The notes beneath the pieces are model-generated. The model was not told the origin of the DNA, did not search any database, and was given only the letters and a program-made list of their open reading frames with translations. From assembly GCA_900315975.1 (NCBI GenBank), contig ONBA01000053.1, forward strand, positions 1 through 16,259: a stretch of 16,259 bases of DNA, written 5' to 3'. Of this stretch, positions 1 through 7,428 are shown in pieces (within the stretch, counting starts at the first letter, position 1; each line of letters starts with the position of its first letter). This DNA is from an uncultured Ruminococcus sp. (GTDB lineage: Bacteria > Bacillota_A > Clostridia > Oscillospirales > Ruminococcaceae). Made by a program: the position numbers and the translations under genes.

Positions 1-92
1 TCGGACAGTCGGGGCTTACCCGTATCCAGTGCCTTGACGGATTTATGGAATGGGATGCAGAGAATCATGAGTGGAAAGTTGGTGAAGAATAA
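1..92 (+). CDS. C-terminal end of a phage tail gene (partial)
   Basis: An open frame enters from the left edge (first full codon at 3) and stops with TAA at 90-92, leaving about 29 residues rich in Trp, Glu and Gly (ending KVGEE). The stop overlaps the next start codon by one base (TAATG), the usual tight coupling of phage structural genes. Too little is visible to name the protein. Its position directly upstream of a tail-fibre-like gene suggests a tail or baseplate component. The frame and its coupling are seen; the role is inferred from position only. Confidence 0.55.
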   Translation, partial: GQSGLTRIQCLDGFMEWDAENHEWKVGEE

Positions 93-1300
93 TGTGGAAA
101 TTCCTTGTAAAGAATCAGAGCATTGAAGTGCTGGAGCGTGAGGTGCTGGCAGATCATCAGATCCAGTATGTACAGTTCCGCTTCACCTTTGACGGCGACT
201 GGCGGCGCTTTCATAAGGTCGTGCAGTTCTCGCAGTGTGACGAGACATACAATATCGTCCTCGGCACTGATGGAACATCGCTGTATCTGCCTGCGGAGCT
301 TCATGTCGGCGCTGCAAAAATGTCGGTGTTCGGCTACGACACCGAAAGCGACACGACTGTTCGTGCAACGACTGTGCCGGTTACGCTGAATATCCGTCCT
401 TCCGGGTTCGTCGGTGATGATGAACCGCCCATTCCGCCGACGCCTGATCTGTATGCGCAGCTTCTGAAGAAGATCGAGGAAGCAGGACACGGTGCTGACG
501 GTAAGTCCGCCTATGAGATTGCAGTGGAGCATGGGTATGTCGGCACGGAAACCGAGTGGCTGGCATCGCTTAAGGGTGAGCCGGGTGAAACACCGGATAT
601 GTCGGATTATCCGAAAACGACAGAGGTTACGGAGATCGTTGAGCGTGAGATCGAAGCGGCAACCGGAGATTTTCATTCTCATGCAAACAAGGCAACGCTG
701 GATGCTTTTACGCCTGAACTTCTTCAGGAGCTTTCCGACTTGCAGCAGTTTGAGGACAGGACGCAGTACGAGATTCAGACCATCAACGAGGAGCTTCTGA
801 CGCTGAATGCCCAGCGGCATACACATAATAACAAAGATGTTCTGGACACCATTACGGAGCAGTATTTGCAGGATGAGGCGGCTTTCCGTGCATCGACCAG
901 CAACGCGCTGCACAGTCTGTCCACAGGGCTGAGTGAGGTTTCTGCGCAGGCGCATTCTCATGCCAATAAATCCGTTCTGGACAGCATTACGCAGGAAATG
1001 CTTGACGGTATCGCAAGTGCGGCGCGACAGGCACATTCACATCACAACCTCGCAACTCTGAACGGCATCACGGATTCTCATGTTTCCCGCTGGGAAGAGG
1101 CGTACACCGCAGCTATGAATCTCAATGAGCGTGTCGGTGTAAATGAGGGTGTGTTCGAGCGTTTCAAAACCGAGATTCTTTATGATATGCAGGGCTGCCG
1201 CACATCCATTTCGGATATCCTTACCCGGCTGTCGGCTGTGGAGACAGAACTATCCGGAGTAGAGACCGCACTTGCGGCAATCGTGGAGGTGGCGACATGA
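92..1300 (+). CDS. phage tail fibre / baseplate protein with HxH repeats
   Basis: A 402-residue structural protein, probably part of the tail-tip or receptor-binding apparatus. Residues 1-105 look like a compact beta-rich N-terminal domain. They are followed by a Pro-rich linker (EPPIPPTP, 111-118) and a segment at 135-167 (GADGKSAYEIAVEHGYVGTE, then EWLASLKGEPG) that is very common in tail proteins of Firmicutes phages and resembles a collagen-like Gly-x-y stretch. Residues 195-330 carry four copies of an H-[ST]-H-x-N motif followed by LD/LN-x-IT, separated by helical, probably coiled-coil, stretches. The C-terminus (366-402) is also predicted helical. HxH motifs in phage fibres are known to bind metal ions on the trimer axis (as in T4 gp37), so a trimeric fibre is inferred. 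The start overlaps the upstream stop (TAATG) and the stop overlaps the next start (ATGA), so it sits in one structural operon. Confidence 0.85.
   Translation: MWKFLVKNQSIEVLEREVLADHQIQYVQFRFTFDGDWRRFHKVVQFSQCDETYNIVLGTDGTSLYLPAELHVGAAKMSVFGYDTESDTTVRATTVPVTLNIRPSGFVGDDEPPIPPTPDLYAQLLKKIEEAGHGADGKSAYEIAVEHGYVGTETEWLASLKGEPGETPDMSDYPKTTEVTEIVEREIEAATGDFHSHANKATLDAFTPELLQELSDLQQFEDRTQYEIQTINEELLTLNAQRHTHNNKDVLDTITEQYLQDEAAFRASTSNALHSLSTGLSEVSAQAHSHANKSVLDSITQEMLDGIASAARQAHSHHNLATLNGITDSHVSRWEEAYTAAMNLNERVGVNEGVFERFKTEILYDMQGCRTSISDILTRLSAVETELSGVETALAAIVEVAT
674..1072 (+). repeat. four in-frame HxH fibre repeats
   Basis: Four degenerate copies of H-[ST]-H-[ANH]-N-[KL]-x-[TV]-L-[DN]-x-[IF]-T begin at residues 195, 243, 288 and 315 of the tail protein (DNA 674, 818, 953 and 1034). 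Spacing is 48, 45 and 27 residues. The repeats are conserved in protein rather than in exact DNA, as expected for a selected structural motif rather than a recent duplication. Confidence 0.8.
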
Positions 1301-1968
1301 GCATTGCAAATTATCTGACAGCGCTGGATGCGCAGCGCGACCAGCTTGCCCGAAATCTTGTAACAATGGGTGTGCAGGCTTCTGAGTCCGAAAAGCTGAA
1401 TACACTCGTGCCGAAGGTGCTGCAGATCCCGTCCGGCAGACCGGAGGTGACGCTGTTCCGAAACGGAAATGATGCTCTTACCACTTTCGGTGAGAGCATC
1501 TACACTTTCTATATTGACGGATACCGCAGCATTTCTGGCTTTGCTGACGTGTATCCGCATTTCTGCTGTGCGGAGAATGACTACGCCATTTATTATAATC
1601 AGCCGGATTTCAACTGGGGCGCTGTCATTTACACGATGTGTATCACTCCGGTACGCATCACGCCTGCAAGCAGAATTCTGTTCACCTATAAGTCCGGCGC
1701 GACCGATGCAGGCGAAATGTGGCTGGTGCGCAAGAGCAGTCAGCAGATGTCTCCGGCGGAAACGGCAAGATACATCCACGAAAAGCTCAGCGGCGGCGAG
1801 GCGATCTCAGTTCCGTTCGGCTGGCTCGGCTCCGTCGGCAACTATATCTCCGTCCTGCACGACTACAGCGGTGTATCTGCTGACGACTATTATCTCGCGT
1901 GGAAGGCAGTGACAGACAACACAAGCCCTATGATCAGGACGGTCAAGGTACTGGAGGTGACAACATGA
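1297..1968 (+). CDS. phage tail protein, family not recognised
   Basis: A 223-residue protein starting at ATG 1297 inside the ATGA overlap with the upstream fibre gene. The first 45 residues form an amphipathic helix pattern with a typical tail-protein signature (ALDAQRDQLARNLVTMGV, then ESEKLNTLVPKV). Such an N-terminal helix is often seen in small tail-associated proteins encoded after fibres in Firmicutes prophages and probably docks onto the fibre or baseplate. Residues 50-223 are rich in aromatic residues and beta-strand patterns, suggesting a globular adhesin or cap domain. There is no signal peptide or membrane segment. It ends in an ATGA overlap with the holin gene. Role as a tail accessory or receptor-binding protein is inferred from position; I do not recognise the C-terminal fold. 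Confidence 0.75.
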   Translation: MSIANYLTALDAQRDQLARNLVTMGVQASESEKLNTLVPKVLQIPSGRPEVTLFRNGNDALTTFGESIYTFYIDGYRSISGFADVYPHFCCAENDYAIYYNQPDFNWGAVIYTMCITPVRITPASRILFTYKSGATDAGEMWLVRKSSQQMSPAETARYIHEKLSGGEAISVPFGWLGSVGNYISVLHDYSGVSADDYYLAWKAVTDNTSPMIRTVKVLEVTT

Positions 1969-2393
1969 AAGGAAGTATCTGTACGGTGATTGGCGCGATC
2001 GGCGGCGGAATTGCAGCGCTTTTCGGCGGCTGGGATTCCGCGCTGGTGACGCTCATCATCTTCATGGGCATTGACTTTGCAACCGGAATGATTACCGGTG
2101 CTATGGGCAAGTCCAAACACAGCAAGACCGGAAAACTCAATAGCAAGGCTGGCTGGTACGGGCTTGCGAAGAAAGGCAGCATTCTCATGCTCATTATTGT
2201 GGCGGTGCGTCTGGATATTCTGCTCAATACAAATTATGTGCGTGATGCGGTATGCATTGCGTTCTGCGTGAACGAGCTGCTTTCCATCGTGGAAAACACA
2301 TCGCTCATGGGCATTCCGTATCCGCCAGCACTGAAAAACGCCATTGAGGTGCTGCAGAAGCAGACTGGCAGAAAGGATGATAAGGATGATTAA
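1965..2393 (+). CDS. phage holin
   Basis: A 142-residue membrane protein of the phage holin family related to toxin-secretion/lysis holins (phage_holin_4 type). The ATG at 1965 overlaps the upstream TGA and is preceded by GGAGGTGA; an in-frame ATG at 1899 lies inside the upstream gene and is less likely. Hydrophobic segments lie near residues 5-22 (Gly/Ala rich), 26-45, about 72-90 and about 96-113. A basic loop (GKSKHSKTGKLNSKAGW, around 48-64) sits between the second and third, a layout and sequence typical of the family. The C-terminus is charged (GRKDDKDD), as is common in holins. It would form membrane lesions that release the endolysin encoded immediately downstream. The stop lies inside the start region of that gene, so lysis genes are translationally coupled. 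Confidence 0.9.
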   Translation: MKGSICTVIGAIGGGIAALFGGWDSALVTLIIFMGIDFATGMITGAMGKSKHSKTGKLNSKAGWYGLAKKGSILMLIIVAVRLDILLNTNYVRDAVCIAFCVNELLSIVENTSLMGIPYPPALKNAIEVLQKQTGRKDDKDD

Positions 2394-3561
2394 GACCTAC
2401 GGCTATACCGATAATACACAGCTCTCTCCACACTTTAATGCGCAGGAGTTCCGCTGTAAATGCGGCAAGGCACATGATTTTCAGATCGATGATGATCTCA
2501 TCACCAAACTGGAGACACTCTATGCAGCCCTCAACTGCTCTAAGATCATCGTCACCAGCGGCTTCCGTTGTGCTGCTCATGATAAGGCAGTCAAGGGCAG
2601 CGGCACGGGACAGCATACACTCGGCAAGGCTGCGGACATCTGCTGTTACGGGCAGGACGGGCAGCCAATCAGCAGCAAGACTGTCTGCTGCAAGGCGCAG
2701 GATACCGGCTTTACCGGCATTGCAAATATCACTGCCGCCTACATCTATACGCACGTCGATGTGCGCTCCAGCGGAAAGTGGTACGGCGATGAGGTTCACG
2801 GCAACAGCAGCGTGACCGATGATTTCTATAAATACTTCGGAGGCGAGGATATGAAGGGCATTGACGTCAGCGCCCATAACGGCAAGATCAACTGGCAGAA
2901 GGTCAGTGCGGACGGCATTAATTTTGCGATCCTGAGAGCAGGCTACGGCAGACTGGCATCGCAGAAGGATGACCGTTTCGAGGAGAACTATGCAGGCGCT
3001 AAGGCGGCAGGTATTCCGGTCGGTGCTTACTGGTACAGCTACGCCATGAGCGAGGACGAGGCTCGTCTGGAGGCTGATGTGTTCCTGTCCGTTATCAAAG
3101 GAAAGCAGTTCGAGTTCCCGGTCTATTTCGATCTGGAGGAGAAGAAGCAGTTTGATCTCGGCAAAGAAAGGGTGTCGGCGATCATGCGGGCGTTCCTTGA
3201 AAGAGTTGAGGCTGCGGGCTATTTTGTCGGTCTGTACGGCTCTGCGTCCTCGCTCACGACGCATACCGCCGATGACATCAAGTCTCGTTACACGATCTGG
3301 CTGGCACATTGGGTGGACAAGACCAATTACACCGGTGCATACGGTATCTGGCAGCACTCTGAGAAAGGCAGCGTGGACGGCATCAACGGAAATGTCGATC
3401 TCGATATCGGCTACAAGGACTTTCCCACGATCATCAAGGCAAAGGGACTGAATGGCTATGGTAAGGAGCTGAATCCGCCTGCGCCTGTTGCGGAGGACGG
3501 TATCTCGGTCGAGGTCACTGTTGACGGTCAGAAGTACAGCGGAAAACTGAATAAGGCATAA
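2386..3561 (+). CDS. bifunctional endolysin: M15 peptidase + GH25 muramidase
   Basis: A 391-residue peptidoglycan hydrolase with two catalytic domains. The ATG at 2386 is chosen because GAAAGG (2371-2376) lies 9 nt upstream. Residues about 10-150 match the peptidase M15_3/YcbK-like fold: TSGFRC (57-62), zinc ligands H77 and D84 in QHTLGKAADI, and H123 in HVDVR. This domain would cut stem or cross-bridge peptides. Residues about 157-360 are a GH25 (lysozyme/Cpl-1-like) domain with KGIDVSAHNG (D160) and the catalytic pair D249/E251 in YFDLEE, followed by WLAHW and NGNVDLDI. It would cleave the glycan strand. A short 30-residue tail (about 362-391) has no recognised wall-binding repeats. There is no signal peptide, consistent with holin-dependent export. 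A strong internal ribosome site precedes Met156 (separate entry). The gene is followed by a strong terminator. Confidence 0.93.
   Translation: MIKTYGYTDNTQLSPHFNAQEFRCKCGKAHDFQIDDDLITKLETLYAALNCSKIIVTSGFRCAAHDKAVKGSGTGQHTLGKAADICCYGQDGQPISSKTVCCKAQDTGFTGIANITAAYIYTHVDVRSSGKWYGDEVHGNSSVTDDFYKYFGGEDMKGIDVSAHNGKINWQKVSADGINFAILRAGYGRLASQKDDRFEENYAGAKAAGIPVGAYWYSYAMSEDEARLEADVFLSVIKGKQFEFPVYFDLEEKKQFDLGKERVSAIMRAFLERVEAAGYFVGLYGSASSLTTHTADDIKSRYTIWLAHWVDKTNYTGAYGIWQHSEKGSVDGINGNVDLDIGYKDFPTIIKAKGLNGYGKELNPPAPVAEDGISVEVTVDGQKYSGKLNKA
2839..2853 (+). promoter_or_regulatory. internal ribosome binding site and start in endolysin
   Basis: A perfect GGAGG (2839-2843) lies 7 nt before an in-frame ATG at 2851-2853, which encodes Met156 exactly at the junction between the M15 and GH25 domains. 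Initiation there would give a 236-residue protein consisting of only the GH25 muramidase and tail. The Shine-Dalgarno sequence is stronger than the one for the full-length start. In-frame internal starts that give a second endolysin isoform are known from some Gram-positive phages. Use of this one is an inference. Confidence 0.55.
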
Positions 3562-3567
3562 CAGCAG

Positions 3568-3606
3568 CGCCCGTCGGGATTTTTTCTCGGCGGGCGTATT
3601 TTTTTC
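3568..3606 (+). terminator. intrinsic terminator after the lysis module
   Basis: CGCCCGTCG (3568-3576) pairs with CGGCGGGCG (3588-3596), nine pairs including one G-T wobble. It is followed by TATTTTTTTC. It starts 7 nt after the endolysin stop and closes the late operon. Confidence 0.9.
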
Positions 3607-3679
3607 GTCCAAACGCACCTCGATTCTGTAGTGGTATATGAAAGGGTTGACTTTTCCGGCTATCAATAGGAGGTGCAAT

Positions 3680-3871
3680 ATGGAACAGCAGAAAATCATT
3701 GATGAGATCAACTATCACAAGGCACAGGCAATCACAGAATTGCTCTACGCCAGCGGTATGATTACAGTTGTCGAGTATGACAAATTATCGGAATTAAACC
3801 GCAAATCTTTCTCTCCGCTGTACGCGGACTTATTACCGAAAACGCTTGATAAATCATCGGTTCAGAGTTAA
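3680..3871 (+). CDS. small SHOCT-like protein
   Basis: A 63-residue soluble protein. The ATG at 3680 has an ideal AGGAGGTG at 3668-3675; the upstream in-frame ATG at 3638 lacks one. The segment LLYASGMITVVEYDKLSELN (about residues 21-40) resembles the SHOCT motif, a short helical module often found alone or at protein ends and thought to act in oligomerisation or nucleic-acid binding. The gene lies 30 nt upstream of the first serine recombinase on the same strand. Small proteins of this kind are frequent next to recombinase genes in Firmicutes elements, so a recombination accessory (directionality) role is possible but untested. Family assignment is tentative. Confidence 0.6.
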   Translation: MEQQKIIDEINYHKAQAITELLYASGMITVVEYDKLSELNRKSFSPLYADLLPKTLDKSSVQS

Positions 3872-3874
3872 TAT
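3846..3874 (+). promoter_or_regulatory. possible promoter for the recombinase cassette
   Basis: TTGATA (3846-3851), a 17-nt spacer and TAATAT (3869-3874) lie just upstream of the first recombinase, overlapping the end of the small gene before it. The -10 matches only four of six positions, so this is a weak candidate. Confidence 0.3.
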
Positions 3875-3901
3875 TGTATACTGACAAAGGAGGGACAACC
3901 A

Positions 3902-5449
3902 TTGAAAATCAAGAAAATCGAAGCACAGCCTGCTGTGGTGAAAAAGCTCCGGGTGGCTGCCTACTGCCGAGTCAGTACCGAGAATGAAGACCAGAAGGAA
4001 AGTTTGGAAGCGCAGCGTGAGCATTACGAGTCGTGGATCAGGATGCACGATGACTGGGAATGCGCTGGTGTGTTCTATGATTTCGGAATCAGCGGTACAA
4101 AGGCGGATGTCCGTGAAGGCTTACAGGCTCTGTTATACGCCTGCCGCACCGGAAGCGTCGATTATGTGCTGACAAAATCCATCAGCCGCTTTTCACGAAA
4201 CACATCCGACTGCCTTTCGCTGGTGCGTGAGCTGCTTTCCTATAATATCCCGATCTACTTCGAGAAGGAGAACATTGACACCGGCAGCATGGAAAGTGAA
4301 CTGATTCTGTCAGTTCTCAGCAGCATGGCACAGAGCGAATCCGAGTCCATTTCCAAGAATGTGAAGTGGTCGGTGAAAAAGCGAATGGAAGAAGGTAACT
4401 TTGTTTTCGGCTACCTTCCATACGGCTACACAAAGGACACAGCCGGAAACATGGTCATTGATCCGGTTGAGAGCGAGATCGTCAAGCTGATTTTTGATCT
4501 GGCGCTGAATGGTATGGGGACATACAAGATCGCGCAATTGCTCGACAAAAGGAAGGTTCCTACCCGCAAGGGCGGCAAATGGTCAGGCTCAACGGTCAAG
4601 GGGATTCTTGTGAACGAGAAGTACTACGGCGCTGCTGCCTTCCAGAAAACCTACACCGACAGCAACTTCCGACGTCATAACAACCACGGTGAGGTCGATA
4701 GCTTCATAGCGGAAGATCACCATGAAGCGATTATCAGCAAAGAGGTTTTTGACCGGGTGCAGGTCATGATACAGAAGCGCATTGATGAACACGGCATCGT
4801 AAAGGATATGGGAAAGTACCATAACAAGTATCCTTTTTCCGGTATCATCATCTGCGGAGAGTGCGGCGGTAAGTTCAAGCGGCAGACGCAGAGTGGTGGT
4901 ATTGCATGGGCTTGCTCAACACATCTTTATAATAAAGACGCCTGTTCCATGATGTTTATCAAGGATGAAGCGATAAAGGCAGCCTTTGTGACGATGATGA
5001 ACAAGCTGATATTCGGCTGCAAGCAGGTTCTCGTTCCTTATTACGATGCGCTCCGCCTTGCCGATACAGACGAGAGCCTGCAAGGGATACTGGATCTGAA
5101 AAATGAATTGCAGCGCAACAGCGACCGCAAGAACGATCTGCGGAAGCTGCGTGTCAAGGGCTTCCTTGATGCAGCGATGTACAATCAGGAACTGAGGCGT
5201 ATCGAAATGGAGAGCGAGGAAATCCGCGCTAAAATGAAATGCATTGACAGAGCCGGGGATAACGGCGATATCAAGGAAACGAAAAAGCTCCTGCGCTTTG
5301 CTGAATCGGCAGAAATGCTCACAGAATTCAGCGACGAACTGTTCACCGAATACGTTGACAGCATCATTGTATACACTAGAACCTGCATCGGCTTCCGGCT
5401 GAGATGCGGGCTGACACTGAAGGAGGAAGTATGTACGGGTACAAGATAG
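3902..5449 (+). CDS. large serine recombinase (integrase) 1
   Basis: A 515-residue large serine recombinase that would cut and exchange DNA at attachment sites through a phosphoserine link. Translation starts at TTG 3902, with AAAGGAGGG (3886-3894) 7 nt upstream; no ATG fits better. The resolvase-type catalytic domain covers about residues 15-150, with the nucleophile S25 in YCRVSTE and the SRFSRNT arginine cluster. The recombinase domain (about 165-270) follows. A zinc ribbon is formed by C318, C321, C338 and C348. A charged coiled coil covers about 385-465. The length is normal for phage and transposon integrases. It overlaps the next gene by 19 nt. It is paralogous to the third recombinase (both share [13 protein letters not shown]), so the two may act together or on different partners. 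Confidence 0.93.
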   Translation: MKIKKIEAQPAVVKKLRVAAYCRVSTENEDQKESLEAQREHYESWIRMHDDWECAGVFYDFGISGTKADVREGLQALLYACRTGSVDYVLTKSISRFSRNTSDCLSLVRELLSYNIPIYFEKENIDTGSMESELILSVLSSMAQSESESISKNVKWSVKKRMEEGNFVFGYLPYGYTKDTAGNMVIDPVESEIVKLIFDLALNGMGTYKIAQLLDKRKVPTRKGGKWSGSTVKGILVNEKYYGAAAFQKTYTDSNFRRHNNHGEVDSFIAEDHHEAIISKEVFDRVQVMIQKRIDEHGIVKDMGKYHNKYPFSGIIICGECGGKFKRQTQSGGIAWACSTHLYNKDACSMMFIKDEAIKAAFVTMMNKLIFGCKQVLVPYYDALRLADTDESLQGILDLKNELQRNSDRKNDLRKLRVKGFLDAAMYNQELRRIEMESEEIRAKMKCIDRAGDNGDIKETKKLLRFAESAEMLTEFSDELFTEYVDSIIVYTRTCIGFRLRCGLTLKEEVCTGTR

Positions 5450-5823
5450 TGGACGGCAAAGTAATCGTTGACGAACAGGAAGCGGCAGTTGTTATAAACA
5501 TCTTCAACGGGTATCTTTCCGGCATGAGCCTGCGGGATGCTGCCGTGAATGCAGGCAGACCGATGGTTCACAGCATGGTGAAGCGCATCATCAGTAACTT
5601 CTGCTATGTCGGTGATGACTTCTATCCTGCGATTGTCAGCCGCCAGACCTTTGCGAGAGCGAACGCGGAACTGATACGCAGGTCGGAAAAGCACGGCAGC
5701 AAAAAGCGCTTGCAACCGCCGCCGGTCTATACGGAATTTGAGATTTCAGAGCCGGAGATGCATTTTGACGATCCGATAAAGCAAGCCGAATACATCTACA
5801 GTCTGATCGGGGTGAGAAAATGA
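5431..5823 (+). CDS. recombinase-domain protein lacking the catalytic domain
   Basis: A 130-residue protein matching the recombinase domain (PF07508-like) of large serine recombinases: [20 protein letters not shown], then [14 protein letters not shown] and the [14 protein letters not shown] ending. The N-terminal resolvase domain, with its catalytic Ser, and the zinc ribbon/coiled coil are absent. ATG 5431 has AAGGAGG at 5420-5426, only 4 nt away; another in-frame ATG at 5404 has no clear site. It overlaps the upstream gene by 19 nt and the downstream gene by 4 nt (ATGA), so the three are co-translated. The open frame is intact and well placed for translation, so it is more likely a maintained DNA-binding accessory than a degraded integrase. 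Its function, for example in target recognition or directionality, is inferred. Confidence 0.8.
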   Translation: MYGYKIVDGKVIVDEQEAAVVINIFNGYLSGMSLRDAAVNAGRPMVHSMVKRIISNFCYVGDDFYPAIVSRQTFARANAELIRRSEKHGSKKRLQPPPVYTEFEISEPEMHFDDPIKQAEYIYSLIGVRK

Positions 5824-7373
5824 ATGTTATAAAAATACCTGCCAAACCGCAGAAAGGCAATAATGCGGCGAAGCAGGAAGTCAAGAAGCTGCGTGTTGCA
5901 GCCTATTGCCGTGTTTCAACGGACAACGAGGAACAGGCTACCAGCTACGAAACACAGATCGAGCATTACACTGAATTTATCAATAAGAATCCTGAATGGG
6001 AGCTTGTCAAGGTGTATGCCGATGACGGTATCAGTGCGACTTCCACCAAAGGCAGAGAGCAGTTCAATGCCATGATCGAGGACTGCAAGAAGGGCTTGAT
6101 CGACATGATCTTTACGAAGTCAATCAGCCGATTTGCTCGAAATACCGTTGACTGCCTGAACTATATCCGGATGCTCAAGGAGATGAACATTCCGGTATTC
6201 TTCGAGAAGGAGTCCATAAACACGATGGACTCGAAGGGAGAAGTCCTCCTGACCATTATGGCATCATTGGCGCAGCAGGAATCGGAATCGCTCAGCCAGA
6301 ACGTCAAGATCGGTGTGCAGTACCGCTTCCAGCAGGGAAAAGTGATGGTCAATGCCCGCCGCTTTCTCGGCTACGACAAGGACGATAAAGGACACCTGAT
6401 CATCAATCCGGAACAGGCGGAAATCGTCAAGCGTATCTTCCGGGAGTATCTTGAGGGGGCAAGCTGCAAAAAGATCGCTCAGGGACTGCAGCGTGATGGT
6501 ATTCCGAATGCTCGCGGAAGCACAAAATGGCATGATAACAGCATACGCCTGATTCTCGGAAATGAGAAGTACATGGGTGATGCGCTCCTGCAAAAGACCT
6601 ATACCGTGGACTGCCTCAGTAAAAAGCGGGTAAAGAACTCCGGTATCGTGCCGCAATACTATGTCGAGGACGACCACGAAGCTATTATATCGAAAGAGAC
6701 ATTCCTGATGGTGCAGGAAGAAATGGCACGACGAGCGAGAACGCAGCTCCCGTTCGGCGGAAAGAAGGGCTATAGTGCCAACCACGCATTCTCGCAGATA
6801 ATCTTCTGCGCTGGCTGCGGAGAGCAGTTTCGCAGAATACACTGGAACAACCGTGGCAAGAAGTCGGTCGTCTGGCGCTGCGTCACACGATTGAAGGAGA
6901 AGGACAAGTGCCGTGCCAGAACCGTCAGCGAGGAAACCTTAAAGGCGGCATTTCTTGAAGCACTCAACGAGATGGTCTGCGACAGCGACACCTACCTGAA
7001 CAGGCTCCGGGAGAACCTTGAAGCTGCAATCAATTCAGCCAATCCCATGTCGGCGGAAGCCCTCTCAGCAAAAATGGCTGAACTGCAGCGGGAGCTGATC
7101 AACCGGACAGAGCGCCGGGAGAACTACGATGACATCACTGAGGAAATCCTGCGCCTGCGTGAGCTTCAGGAGCAGAAAGGCATGGACGATGCTACGCAGA
7201 AGGAACACACGAAGCGCATAAAGGAGCTTCAGAAATTCATACAGTCTCAGCCGAGTGAGATCACGGAGTTTGATGAGGCTCTGGTGAAGAAGCTGCTGGA
7301 AAAAGTGACCGTCCACGATGATTACTTGGAATTCCGCTTCAAATCGGGCGTGACGATCAGCATCGAAATGTGA
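5820..7373 (+). CDS. large serine recombinase (integrase) 2
   Basis: A 517-residue large serine recombinase starting at ATG 5820 within the upstream stop (ATGA). The catalytic domain covers about residues 22-160, with the nucleophile S33 in [17 protein letters not shown], and the [14 protein letters not shown] helix. The recombinase domain spans about 170-290. The zinc ribbon uses C330, C333, C354 and C364. A long charged coiled coil (about 390-480) precedes a short beta C-terminus. It is the last gene on the + strand before base composition changes, the position expected of an integrase next to its attachment site. It is similar to the first recombinase but clearly diverged, so the pair is not a recent duplication. 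Confidence 0.93.
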   Translation: MNVIKIPAKPQKGNNAAKQEVKKLRVAAYCRVSTDNEEQATSYETQIEHYTEFINKNPEWELVKVYADDGISATSTKGREQFNAMIEDCKKGLIDMIFTKSISRFARNTVDCLNYIRMLKEMNIPVFFEKESINTMDSKGEVLLTIMASLAQQESESLSQNVKIGVQYRFQQGKVMVNARRFLGYDKDDKGHLIINPEQAEIVKRIFREYLEGASCKKIAQGLQRDGIPNARGSTKWHDNSIRLILGNEKYMGDALLQKTYTVDCLSKKRVKNSGIVPQYYVEDDHEAIISKETFLMVQEEMARRARTQLPFGGKKGYSANHAFSQIIFCAGCGEQFRRIHWNNRGKKSVVWRCVTRLKEKDKCRARTVSEETLKAAFLEALNEMVCDSDTYLNRLRENLEAAINSANPMSAEALSAKMAELQRELINRTERRENYDDITEEILRLRELQEQKGMDDATQKEHTKRIKELQKFIQSQPSEITEFDEALVKKLLEKVTVHDDYLEFRFKSGVTISIEM

Positions 7374-7387
7374 ATAGATATGAGCAA

Positions 7388-7422
7388 CCCCCTTATCATC
7401 GAAACTTATGATGATAAGGGGG
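7388..7422. terminator. 13-bp perfect dyad between convergent genes
   Basis: CCCCCTTATCATC (7388-7400) and GATGATAAGGGGG (7410-7422) form a perfect 13-bp stem with a 9-nt loop, 15 nt after the last recombinase and 7 nt before the end of the oppositely oriented NYN gene. It probably serves as a shared terminator, although neither side has a clear T tract. Because it lies at the prophage edge it could alternatively belong to the integrase attachment site. Confidence 0.5.
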
Positions 7423-7428
7423 GGATGT

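Noticed and set aside
65..1036. A 323-codon - strand open frame opposite the tail-fibre gene
   Set aside because: Antisense shadow of a clear structural gene; no family-like motifs.
1899..1964. A longer N-terminus for the holin starting at 1899
   Set aside because: The extension lies in the upstream tail gene, and the ATG at 1965 has a proper ribosome site and gives the usual holin N-terminus.
3640..3670. A promoter with TTGACT at 3647-3652 before the small SHOCT-like gene
   Set aside because: No acceptable -10 box lies at the right distance; TATCAA is only 8 nt away.
2305..3711. A 468-codon open frame on the - strand opposite the holin and endolysin genes
   Set aside because: It is fully antisense to well-supported phage genes, has a Cys/Arg/Leu-rich composition typical of antisense translation, and has no ribosome site.
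7388..7422. CRISPR repeat or toxin-antitoxin signal suggested by the dyad next to an RNase gene
   Set aside because: Only one copy of the dyad exists, there are no spaced repeats, and no antitoxin-like small gene accompanies the NYN gene.
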